Positions 1-7,086 of a stretch of 64,000 nucleotides of DNA are shown piece after piece. Position 1 is the stretch's first letter; every line of letters begins with the position of its first letter. The DNA is from Fimenecus sp045631225 (GTDB taxonomy: Bacteria > Bacillota > Clostridia > Oscillospirales > Acutalibacteraceae). The notes below the pieces were generated by a model that made no database searches, was not told the DNA's origin, and saw nothing but the letters and a program-made list of their open reading frames with translations. The stretch lies in the NCBI GenBank assembly GCA_045631225.1, contig JAZQUG010000013.1:11391-75390 (forward strand). The letters run 5' to 3'. Position numbers and translations under genes: made by a program.

Positions 1-1581
1 TATTGTTTCGGTTGTGGTAATGGTGGAGATGTTATAACATTTATAAAGAATATTGAAAACCTTGACTATATTGATGCTGTCAGGTTCTTGGCTGACCGTG
101 TGGGACTGGATGTTCCTGATGAAAACAGCTATGATAGCACAATGAATAAACGAAGACTGCGTATGCTTGAGGCAAATCGTGAGGCTGCAAGGTTTTTCCA
201 TAAATGTTTACAGACAAAAGAGGGCGCAATCGGTTACCGATATTTTAAAGGAAGAGGACTTGCTGATGAAACAATCGTTAAGTTTGGTCTCGGTTTTGCT
301 CCCGATTCTTTCAATGCACTTACAAATTATTTGATAAGTAAAGGATTTACAAAGGAAGAGCTTGTTTTTGCAAATCTTGCAAGACGTTCTCAAAAAAATC
401 CTCAAAATATTTACGATAATTTCCGTAATCGGATTATGTTTCCGATAATTGATGTTAAAGGAAATGTAATTGCTTTTGGTGGCAGAGTTATGGATGACTC
501 GAAACCGAAATATCTTAATACATCCGATACTCTTGTATATAAAAAGAGTATGGGTGTATTTGCTCTTAACCTTGCAAAGAAAAGTGGCAAGGACAGCCTC
601 ATACTTTGCGAAGGTTATATGGATGTTATAGCGCTTCATCAGGCAGGGTTTACAAATGCTGTTGCAGGACTCGGTACTGCACTTACAAGTGAACAGGCAC
701 AACTGTTGTCACGATATGCGTCGGAAATCTTAATTTCTTATGATGCTGATGAGGCAGGACAAAAGGCTGCAGCAAGAGCTCTGACTATTTTTAAGAAAAC
801 AAATGCAAAGATTAAAATCTTGAGACTAAGTGGCGGTAAGGACCCTGATGAAATCATCAAGAATTATGGTGTTGAAAAAATGAAAGCCATAATTACAGGT
901 GCTGCAAATGAAATTGAATTTGCTCTTCTTCGTGAACAGAGTAAATACGATTTGGCAAGTGATGACGGTAAGCGACAATATCTTCAGGCTGCCATAAAGA
1001 TTTTATCTTCAGTAGGTCCAATTGAGCTTGAAATCTATGCCTCACGAATAGCTGATGAACTTTCCGTATCAAAGGATGTGGTGGTTATGGAAGCAAAGCG
1101 TCAGGCAAAGAGAAATACGGTGATTCAGCAAAAAAGAGAATTTACCGAGATTCAACGTCAAGAGGATATACTGGACAGGCTTAATCCTCAAAGGAAAACA
1201 TTTTATCGTGGTGCTAAAGCCGAGGAAATGCTTATAGCGTTGGTTATGGCAAATCCCGAATTTCTTAACGATGTGGATAAAAAAATATCCTCTGAAGATT
1301 TTGTGACGGACTTTAACAGCAGAATTTATAAAGCAGTTACTGACAGAATTCGTCAGGGTAAATCCCACGAAATTTCATTTTTGTATGGAGAACTGACAGA
1401 GGATGAAATAAGTGCTGTCGCAAAAATTCAGACAATGTCACATACTCTGAAAAATACTTTTGCCGAGTGTGAGGATTGTATAAGCGTAATCTTAAATGAA
1501 AAAAATAAGAAAAGACTTAAAAATGTAAATGTGGATGGCATTACAGATGAGGACTTTTTGAGGTTTTTTAATAATAACTAA
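1..1581 (+). CDS. dnaG: DNA primase DnaG (5' end outside window)
   Basis: DnaG makes the RNA primers for chromosomal replication and works with the replicative helicase. The reading frame is open from base 1, so the start lies outside the window; the first codons read YCFGCGNGGDVITFI, the end of the N-terminal CHC2 zinc-binding domain. The catalytic core follows, with the TOPRIM motifs LILCEGYMDVIAL and ISYDADEAGQ around codons 197-250, then a C-terminal region of the kind that contacts helicase. It ends 22 bp before rpoD, the classical primase-sigma factor pairing, and is probably cotranscribed with it. Identification is firm; only the start is missing. Confidence 0.96.
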   Translation, partial: YCFGCGNGGDVITFIKNIENLDYIDAVRFLADRVGLDVPDENSYDSTMNKRRLRMLEANREAARFFHKCLQTKEGAIGYRYFKGRGLADETIVKFGLGFAPDSFNALTNYLISKGFTKEELVFANLARRSQKNPQNIYDNFRNRIMFPIIDVKGNVIAFGGRVMDDSKPKYLNTSDTLVYKKSMGVFALNLAKKSGKDSLILCEGYMDVIALHQAGFTNAVAGLGTALTSEQAQLLSRYASEILISYDADEAGQKAAARALTIFKKTNAKIKILRLSGGKDPDEIIKNYGVEKMKAIITGAANEIEFALLREQSKYDLASDDGKRQYLQAAIKILSSVGPIELEIYASRIADELSVSKDVVVMEAKRQAKRNTVIQQKREFTEIQRQEDILDRLNPQRKTFYRGAKAEEMLIALVMANPEFLNDVDKKISSEDFVTDFNSRIYKAVTDRIRQGKSHEISFLYGELTEDEISAVAKIQTMSHTLKNTFAECEDCISVILNEKNKKRLKNVNVDGITDEDFLRFFNNN

Positions 1582-1603
1582 CAGAAGTGAAGGAGACAAA
1601 ATA

Positions 1604-2695
1604 ATGGAAACTATGGATAAAAAATCAGCCTTAAAGGCTTTGGTTGAAAAAGGTAAAGCTGTTGGTAAACTTACAACACAGGAAATCGACAATGCGATTC
1701 TTGAACTTGATATTGAAATTGAAGAGCTTGATAAGCTCTATGAAATGATTGAGGCAAACAATATCGAGCTTATCGACGACCTTGGTGATATGGCAAGAGA
1801 TGCAATCGCAGATGAAAGTGATATGGCAAAAACTGATGACGGTGGTTTAAGTGATAGCAAAACTATTGTTATGGACGACCCTGTAAGAGTTTATCTTAAA
1901 GAAATCGGTAGAGTTCCGCTTCTCACTTCTGAAGAAGAAATCGAGCTTGCTATCCGTATTTCAGACGATGATAAAAAAGCAAAACAGCGTCTCGCAGAGG
2001 CTAACCTTCGTCTTGTTGTAAGTATTGCAAAGCGTTATGTTGGTCGTGGAATGCAGTTCCTTGACCTTATTCAGGAAGGTAACTTAGGGCTTATTAAGGC
2101 TGTTGAAAAGTTCGACTATACAAAGGGCTTTAAGTTCTCAACATATGCTACATGGTGGATTAGACAGGCTATTACACGTGCTATTGCAGACCAGGCAAGA
2201 ACAATCCGTATCCCTGTTCATATGGTTGAAACAATTAATAAGGTAAAAAAGACAAGCAGTCAGCTTCTTCATAAGAATGGTCACGATCCATCAGCAGAAG
2301 AAATTGCAGAAGAACTTAATATGTCACCTGATAAGGTAAGAGAAATTCTTCGTCTTGCCCAGGAGCCTGTTTCACTTGAAACACCAATCGGTGAAGAGGA
2401 AGACAGCCATTTAGGAGATTTTATTCCTGATGACGATGCTCTTTCACCGGCTGATGCAGCATCAATCTCACTTCTTAAGGAACAGCTTGCTGAAGTACTT
2501 AAAACTCTTACACCTCGTGAAGAAAAGGTTCTTTCTCTTCGTTTCGGTCTTGAAGACGGACATCCAAGAACACTTGAAGAAGTTGGTAAGGAATTTAACG
2601 TTACTCGTGAACGTATCCGTCAGATTGAAGCAAAGGCTCTTCGTAAGCTTCGTCATCCAAGCAGAAGCAAAAAGCTCCGTGACTTCCTTGATTAA
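1604..2695 (+). CDS. rpoD: RNA polymerase primary sigma factor RpoD/SigA
   Basis: This is the housekeeping sigma-70 factor that directs RNA polymerase to -10/-35 promoters. Its 363 residues match the compact Firmicutes SigA type. It has an N-terminal region 1.1 with acidic stretches, region 1.2 (DPVRVYLKEIGRVPLL), regions 2.1-2.4 (VSIAKRYVGRGMQFLDLIQE and FSTYATWWIRQAITRAIADQ), region 3, and the region 4.2 helix-turn-helix (TRERIRQIEAKALRKLRHPS). An AAGGAG-type ribosome site precedes the ATG. It follows dnaG closely, and a strong terminator follows it. Several promoters in this window match the TTGACA-17-TATAAT consensus expected for this factor. Confidence 0.98.
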   Translation: METMDKKSALKALVEKGKAVGKLTTQEIDNAILELDIEIEELDKLYEMIEANNIELIDDLGDMARDAIADESDMAKTDDGGLSDSKTIVMDDPVRVYLKEIGRVPLLTSEEEIELAIRISDDDKKAKQRLAEANLRLVVSIAKRYVGRGMQFLDLIQEGNLGLIKAVEKFDYTKGFKFSTYATWWIRQAITRAIADQARTIRIPVHMVETINKVKKTSSQLLHKNGHDPSAEEIAEELNMSPDKVREILRLAQEPVSLETPIGEEEDSHLGDFIPDDDALSPADAASISLLKEQLAEVLKTLTPREEKVLSLRFGLEDGHPRTLEEVGKEFNVTRERIRQIEAKALRKLRHPSRSKKLRDFLD

Positions 2696-2716
2696 TAATT
2701 GAACATTATAATTTTA

Positions 2717-2749
2717 ATCCCTGTACTCTAATCAGTGCAGGGATATTTT
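2717..2749 (+). terminator. Rho-independent terminator after rpoD
   Basis: The inverted repeat ATCCCTGTACT/AGTGCAGGGAT has a six-base loop and is followed by ATTTTTG, placed 21 bp after the rpoD stop. Confidence 0.85.
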
Positions 2750-2794
2750 TGTGTGCAAATTATAATTTATCGAATAGAAATTATTGGATGAATT

Positions 2795-2870
2795 GTAGGG
2801 GCTGACGACCTCGGCAGCCCGAACCAAGTGTACTGATAAACCGAGAACGAGACGCCGAGTCGTCCCCTAC
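2795..2870. repeat. Intergenic GTAGGGG-ended repeat, copy 1 (short form)
   Basis: This 76-bp element is bounded by GTAGGGG and CCCCTAC. Its reverse complement matches the element at 10758-10899 almost along its whole length, including the shared core GGTTTATC(A/T)GTACACTTGGTTC. It lacks the 64-bp insert present in that copy. It contains no ORF. It resembles the short GC-rich intergenic repeats common in gut Clostridia; its mode of spread is unknown. Confidence 0.75.
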
Positions 2871-2937
2871 AAGGTTGCATTTCCAAATAAAAGAGCCCCA
2901 CAAACTCCGATTTATATATCACTTCATATTTTTTATC

Positions 2938-3047
2938 GAGTATAGCTTATTTCAGCATAGGGTATAGCTTATTTCAGCATCGACCATAGCTTATTCTTGC
3001 ATAGAGTATAGCTTAATTTAGCATCGACCATAGCTTATTTTAGCATC
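2938..3047 (+). repeat. Five tandem 22-bp repeats (iteron-like)
   Basis: There are five uninterrupted 22-bp units at 2938-2959, 2960-2981, 2982-3003, 3004-3025 and 3026-3047. They share the core ATAGCTTA(T/A)TT..AGCAT and begin GAG, GGG, GAC, GAG and GAC. A 22-bp period is two helical turns, which is typical of plasmid iterons, where replication initiators bind on one face of DNA. The array lies 212 bp upstream of a RepA_N-type initiator gene. Function as an origin is inferred. Confidence 0.8.
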
Positions 3048-3106
3048 TAAAAATAATATAAAAATAATATAAAATAAATAATAATTATATTGATTTTCAA
3101 GAAAAT

Positions 3107-3122
3107 AGTTAATCGATTAACT
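3107..3122. promoter_or_regulatory. Perfect 16-bp palindrome between iterons and rep gene
   Basis: AGTTAATCGATTAACT is a perfect palindrome in an AT-rich stretch. It could be an operator for autoregulation of the downstream RepA_N-like gene or part of an origin; the sequence alone does not decide. Confidence 0.5.
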
Positions 3123-3215
3123 GTTTTATTTTTTTGCAATTTTCTTGGTTAAAAAACATCTAAAAATACCTTCAAATGTAAACATTTTGTAAATAAATAG
3201 CGCATTTTTCAAAAT

Positions 3216-3236
3216 CGTCCCGCATTTTCCGGGACG
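3216..3236. promoter_or_regulatory. Stem-loop just upstream of the RepA_N-like gene
   Basis: CGTCCCG and CGGGACG form a seven-bp stem with a seven-base loop. It ends 22 bp before the annotated ATG and has no T-run, so it is not a terminator. A role in translational control or as an antisense-RNA target is possible; plasmid rep leaders are often controlled this way. Confidence 0.45.
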
Positions 3237-3258
3237 AAGTGGCTTTTCCGCCCTATAT

Positions 3259-3951
3259 ATGGGAGGTGTTTTTATAGAAAACAGTAAAAATTACGCAATT
3301 TTTCCATTAAATATGTTGGATGATGAAAGATATAAAAATTTTCAAGTAAATGATTTTTTCTTGTATATGCTTTTATTAAATCGTACTAATATTTCAAAAA
3401 TGAACCTGAAACATTTTTCTGACGAAAAAGGTGTTTTTGTTTATTATTCAAATAAGCAAATTACTAAAGATGTAAGATGCTCTCATTCAACTGCAACAAA
3501 GGTGCTGATGAATCTTGAAAAGGCCGGGCTGATTCGTAAGGAGTATCAAAAAAGAGGTTTACCACTTAAGATTTATGTGAATGATATCAGGATAGGGGAT
3601 TGTCCTATCGATTCTGATTGTCCCGAAAAGCCACAGGATGTGTTTTCGCATAAGTTGTATTCTAATTCGTTTTACAATGAAAAACCTTTTACAGACCATT
3701 TTGAGAAGAATGAGTGGCAGGGTAGTGCTGATGTTGACAAAGAGCTTACTCAGATGCAGATAAACAGGCGGACTTTTGGCAGTGTGAAAAATAAAAGACA
3801 TTCCCCAAAGTTAGATTCAAATTCCGTTTCGGAAGAAATGCCCGTAAGCTTTGATGCTGAATTAGAGGATAAATTAGCAAAAGCAGGACTCGTTCGTTTT
3901 TCACAGAAAAAAGAAAAACGCCGGACCCGAAATAACGGTCCGACGTTATGA
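3259..3951 (+). CDS. RepA_N-type replication initiator-like protein
   Basis: This 230-residue protein resembles the N-terminal domain of RepA_N plasmid initiators. It has the opening FPLNMLDDERYKNFQVNDFFLYMLLLNR and a winged-helix region around residues 60-105 (YSNKQITKDVRCSHSTATKV, MNLEKAGLIRKEY). The rest is polar with no recognised domain and is shorter than in full-size plasmid RepA proteins. Upstream lie five 22-bp iteron-like repeats, a palindrome and a hairpin, so the block reads as a replicon fragment in the chromosome. The start is uncertain: the ATG at 3259 has no ribosome site, whereas GGGAGGTG (3261-3268) sits inside the ORF five bases ahead of an in-frame ATA at 3274. The family call is from pattern recognition and is moderately sure. 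Confidence 0.7.
   Translation: MGGVFIENSKNYAIFPLNMLDDERYKNFQVNDFFLYMLLLNRTNISKMNLKHFSDEKGVFVYYSNKQITKDVRCSHSTATKVLMNLEKAGLIRKEYQKRGLPLKIYVNDIRIGDCPIDSDCPEKPQDVFSHKLYSNSFYNEKPFTDHFEKNEWQGSADVDKELTQMQINRRTFGSVKNKRHSPKLDSNSVSEEMPVSFDAELEDKLAKAGLVRFSQKKEKRRTRNNGPTL
3905..3947 (-). terminator. Terminator for the minus-strand transporter gene
   Basis: Read on the minus strand, a stem of about eleven bp (CGGACC/GGTCCG extended by AACG/CGTT) is followed by a T-rich tract. The structure overlaps the 3' end of the RepA_N-like gene and lies just past the stop of the GPH transporter. Confidence 0.7.
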
Positions 3952-3963
3952 TATATTATTTAA

Positions 3964-6486
3964 TTATTTCTTTTTAGCAGCCTTTTTAGCAGCTTTTTCA
4001 GCCTTCAACTGAGCAGCATATGCATCAGCTTCTGCCTTTTCTTTAAGAGCTTTTGCTTCAGCTTCAGCCATAGCTTTTTCATTACGAGCTTTTGCTTCTT
4101 CATACAATTCTGCGATTTCATCGAAATGCTTGTAGTTTTCTTCCTGTTTTACAAGCTTTTCAGCGTCGAGGTATGGTTTTGCAGCACGTGCAAAGTAAGC
4201 GTGTTTATCCATTTCAGCTTTTGAAGCCTTTTTAGCTTCTGATTTCTTTGCCTCATAAGACTTGATGTCAGCTTTGATTGACTTAGCTTTTGCAGAATCC
4301 TTAGCCTTTTTAGCATCTCTTAATTCAAGATAGAGAGCCTTGAGCTTTTCATCACAAGCATCTTCAACATCAAAGATTTTTTCAAGTTCACTGAAGTTAG
4401 GCTGAACAAGCTCTTCGCTTGCAAAGAATTTCTTAAGTGCTTTTGCAGCAGACTTCTTGTTTCTTGCAAACTCAATAGCAAACTTTCTGATTTCTTTTTC
4501 TTCTTTTGTTGTTTTTGGCATTGCTTTTGCATTTGCCATTTCAGCATTTATTTCATCAATGTTCATAAGCTTAAGACCATTGAGTCCTGCATCATAAACA
4601 GCCTTCTGAGTATTATACTGATATTTGAATACATCTGTTGAGAATTTATCAAGTTCAGCACATACAAACTTTGAAATTTCGATTTCTTCGTTGTAATTAA
4701 CGTCATCCTGATAAGCCTTTTTAGCAGCCTTTTTCAATGCCTTGTCTTTAATTGATTTATATGATTTCTTATCAAGAACCTTTGGCTGCTTGTTTGCCAT
4801 TTCTCTTGCATCACGGATAAGGTCAATACCTTCAACAAGCTGAGCATCGTTTGTGATACCGTTACCATAGTCTTCGAAAAGAGCACGAACCTTAAGTACA
4901 CGGATAACTGATTTCTGTTTTCTTTCGTTAAAGTCATACCAGAAGTATGGAATAACGTTCATTAATGCACCAACTGCTGCAATGATGATAAGTGCGTGCA
5001 TAAGTGGAAGGAAAACATTCAGGTCATATAATGCAGAATATGGGTTGGCATAGTTGTCCTGTCCGTAAGATAACTGTTCAGAAAGAATCTGACCAACAGT
5101 TTTTCCGTCACCAAGAACACGATTTAAAACATCAGGGTCTGATGTAACCTTCTTTGCCATTTCAGCTGTAATGCCGCCTTTTTCGTAGATAACAGGAAGA
5201 ACAGCTGAAGTACCGAGAGTAATAATTGTACCGATTGTAGCGACAGCAGAGAACATACCGTCAATTCTTTCACCTGTCTGGTACTGCTGGTAGTCACGGA
5301 TGTCAGCCTGAATTGTTGGGTTAAGAATATGAGCAAATGAACCCATAAGTGCGTTAAGGTAAAGACAGCCCATAACAAGCCAGATTGTAAGATTGTTGAT
5401 TTCTTGTGTGAAAGGAAGCATCATAAGAATGAATGCAATGTTCATAAAGTTTGTAACAACGAGAACTGATTTCTTACCCCATTTTCTGATACAGAACGGA
5501 GCAGCAATCATACCCCAGAGAGATGCGTTACCGTAAAGTGTAACAACAAGACCGTAAACGTTACCTGAACAAGCACCACCATAGTTATAGAGCCAGTTAA
5601 GGATGTTAGCGTATGCTGATTCAAGGAATCCAATCCAACCTGCAAGTGAGATAATCCAGAAATACTTGTTCTTTGCAACTGCACGAAGAGCATCAATGAA
5701 CTTAATCTGAACAACGTGAGTTCTTGCCTGAACAATTTTTTCTTCTGTATATTTATAAACAACAATACAAAGAAGAATACCTAAAACACCAAGGATAGGG
5801 TAGAGTAATCTGTAAACACGAATATCTGTTGTGTTTGAATGGAAGATATTCTGTGCAATAATAGGTGTGAAAAGGTTTACAACTGTAGGAGCGAATGAGT
5901 AAACAACACTCTTGATTGATGCAACGTCTGCTCTTTCTTGTGTATTAGGAGAAAGAACATGAATAAGGTTTTCATATCCGTCATAGAAGAAATAGTATAT
6001 GAAGTTCAATGCAATATTCAAAACAAGAATAATGGCACATTTTGCAACATAATCCTTTTCTCTGCCGAATATCATACCTTCACCAACGATAAGACTTAAC
6101 TTATCATATGGGAACCATACGATTAAATTACAAATAATAGCAGTAGGAATAGCCATTGTAACTATGTACGGACGATATTTACCTGCTTTGTTTCGTGTGT
6201 TGTCGATAATAGTCGCACGAAGTCCTGTGAAAGGAATATTGATGAGAATAGCAATAACATAGAGTAAATACATGTCAGTTGCACCAACACCAAGTGTTGA
6301 TGAAATGAGCGTATTACCCATTGCCAAAAGACAAGCATTACCAAGAGTGATAATCATGTAAGCACCGATACCACCGCCTGAATATGCCGCAATTTCTCTA
6401 AAATTCATGTAGCGACCTTTTGGTGGCGTTTTCCAATAGGTACGAACCTTGTCAACGCCCTCTTTAACTGTTTGAGTTAAATTCAT
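3964..6486 (-). CDS. GPH-family (MelB-like) sugar:cation symporter with long charged tail
   Basis: The N-terminal ~515 residues form a twelve-helix major-facilitator transporter of the glycoside-pentoside-hexuronide:cation symporter type (MNFREIAAYSGGGIGAYMI, LFTPIIAQNIF, NPTIQADIRDYQQYQTGERI). It probably imports a glycoside together with Na+ or H+; the substrate cannot be read from the sequence. Unusually, about 320 further residues follow, highly charged and rich in Lys, Ala and Glu and predicted coiled coil, ending KAAKKAAKKK. They should lie in the cytoplasm. I chose the ATG at 6486 because AAGGAGTG precedes it by eight bases; an upstream ATG at 6510 lacks such a site. It is transcribed alone, with a terminator downstream. 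Confidence 0.85.
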   Translation of the reverse strand: MNLTQTVKEGVDKVRTYWKTPPKGRYMNFREIAAYSGGGIGAYMIITLGNACLLAMGNTLISSTLGVGATDMYLLYVIAILINIPFTGLRATIIDNTRNKAGKYRPYIVTMAIPTAIICNLIVWFPYDKLSLIVGEGMIFGREKDYVAKCAIILVLNIALNFIYYFFYDGYENLIHVLSPNTQERADVASIKSVVYSFAPTVVNLFTPIIAQNIFHSNTTDIRVYRLLYPILGVLGILLCIVVYKYTEEKIVQARTHVVQIKFIDALRAVAKNKYFWIISLAGWIGFLESAYANILNWLYNYGGACSGNVYGLVVTLYGNASLWGMIAAPFCIRKWGKKSVLVVTNFMNIAFILMMLPFTQEINNLTIWLVMGCLYLNALMGSFAHILNPTIQADIRDYQQYQTGERIDGMFSAVATIGTIITLGTSAVLPVIYEKGGITAEMAKKVTSDPDVLNRVLGDGKTVGQILSEQLSYGQDNYANPYSALYDLNVFLPLMHALIIIAAVGALMNVIPYFWYDFNERKQKSVIRVLKVRALFEDYGNGITNDAQLVEGIDLIRDAREMANKQPKVLDKKSYKSIKDKALKKAAKKAYQDDVNYNEEIEISKFVCAELDKFSTDVFKYQYNTQKAVYDAGLNGLKLMNIDEINAEMANAKAMPKTTKEEKEIRKFAIEFARNKKSAAKALKKFFASEELVQPNFSELEKIFDVEDACDEKLKALYLELRDAKKAKDSAKAKSIKADIKSYEAKKSEAKKASKAEMDKHAYFARAAKPYLDAEKLVKQEENYKHFDEIAELYEEAKARNEKAMAEAEAKALKEKAEADAYAAQLKAEKAAKKAAKKK

Positions 6487-6526
6487 TTTTTTTGCACTCC
6501 TTGTGTACATATTTTTACAAATACAA

Positions 6527-6555
6527 ATTTTATCATATTTTGATTATTTATTCAA
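6527..6555 (-). promoter_or_regulatory. Promoter of the GPH transporter
   Basis: On the minus strand, TTGAAT (6555-6550) and TAAAAT (6532-6527) are separated by exactly 17 bp and lie 40 bp upstream of the chosen start codon. Confidence 0.6.
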
Positions 6556-6681
6556 TGTGAAAAACTAAATTTTAACAAAAAATGAACACAAAAGCACAAT
6601 TTTTGTTAATACATACTAAAAAGACCATGATAAAAATGTGTAATTTAACTATAAAAAAGTGATAAAATTTTCAAAATTATA

Positions 6682-6710
6682 TTGACAAATAGTTCATAAA
6701 GGTTAATAAT
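6682..6710 (+). promoter_or_regulatory. Promoter of the M-box/mgtE transcript
   Basis: A consensus TTGACA at 6682-6687 is followed after 16-17 bp by an AT-rich -10 (TAATAA or AATAAT, 6704-6710). Transcription would start about 20 bp before the M-box aptamer. Confidence 0.6.
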
Positions 6711-6734
6711 ATAAATATATTATATTATATAATG

Positions 6735-6886
6735 CATATTCGGTAGGTAAGGCTACCACAGGGATACGGATTACTGCCGCAAAATGGTGGAGACACTATG
6801 AGCTGGTCAGCAGGTCATATCGAAAAACAAGGTATGATTTAATGTAATTTCATCGCCCTGCGAAGCTAAAGCTTGAACGAATTATG
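6735..6886 (+). ncRNA. M-box (ykoK) magnesium riboswitch
   Basis: The conserved M-box blocks appear in order: CGGTAGGTAAGGCTACCACA, GGGATACGG, ACTGCCGCAAAATGGTGGAG, GGTCAGCAGGTCAT, then GAAGCTAAAGCTTGAACGA. The closing P1 stem can be made from CATATTCG (6735-6742) and CGAATTATG (6878-6886). M-boxes bind Mg2+ and repress Mg2+ transporter genes when it is abundant, and the gene downstream is mgtE, which fits. A T-run follows at 6930-6937, but I could not define a convincing terminator stem for the expression platform. Confidence 0.92.
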
Positions 6887-6957
6887 TGGTTTTTTCCGAC
6901 CTCATTTTTGCGTTTGGCTTTAATGTGGTCTTTTTTTATATTTTTGTGATTAAAGGA

Positions 6958-7085
6958 GTGAAAATTGTGGACACGTACCGAAGTACTAAGCTGGAACCTC
7001 CGAGTATCAATGCGGTAATGCTCCGCAGTTTATAGGATACTCGCCGTGTTTCACATATCTGATTTTTATAAAAGGAGATGTGAAA
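6958..7085 (+). promoter_or_regulatory. Structured mgtE leader with competing hairpins over the ribosome site
   Basis: An eight-bp stem CGAGTATC (7001-7008)/GATACTCG (7036-7043) encloses an inner hairpin TGCGG/CCGCA. TTTCACAT (7049-7056) is perfectly complementary to ATGTGAAA (7078-7085), a hairpin that holds the mgtE ribosome site (AAAGGAG, 7071-7077) in its loop. Its left arm can instead pair with GTGAAA (6958-6963), extending ACACG (6971-6975)/CGTGT (7045-7049). The two pairings exclude each other. This suggests a second control layer after the M-box; the folds are read by eye and untested. Confidence 0.5.
6967..7035 (+). CDS. Possible 22-codon leader peptide of mgtE
   Basis: A GTG codon at 6967 lies eight bases after AAAGGAG (6952-6958) and opens a 22-codon frame, VDTYRSTKLEPPSINAVMLR plus two residues, ending TAG at 7033-7035. 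Codons 10-12 encode Glu-Pro-Pro. Acidic-proline motifs slow or destabilise ribosomes at low Mg2+ and are known from the mgtA leader peptide MgtL of enteric bacteria. The frame covers one arm of an eight-bp hairpin and ends at the base before the other arm, the geometry expected of a ribosome-sensing leader. Translation is unproven; an alternative TTG start at 6965 in another frame gives only 17 codons. Confidence 0.4.
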   Translation: MDTYRSTKLEPPSINAVMLRSL

Positions 7086-7086
7086 A

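Noticed and set aside
2938..3047. A CRISPR array
   Set aside because: The 22-bp units are directly adjacent with no spacers, and no cas genes are present.
6876..6937. A defined intrinsic terminator as the M-box expression platform
   Set aside because: A T-run is present, but I could not find a strong stem immediately before it, so I did not annotate one.
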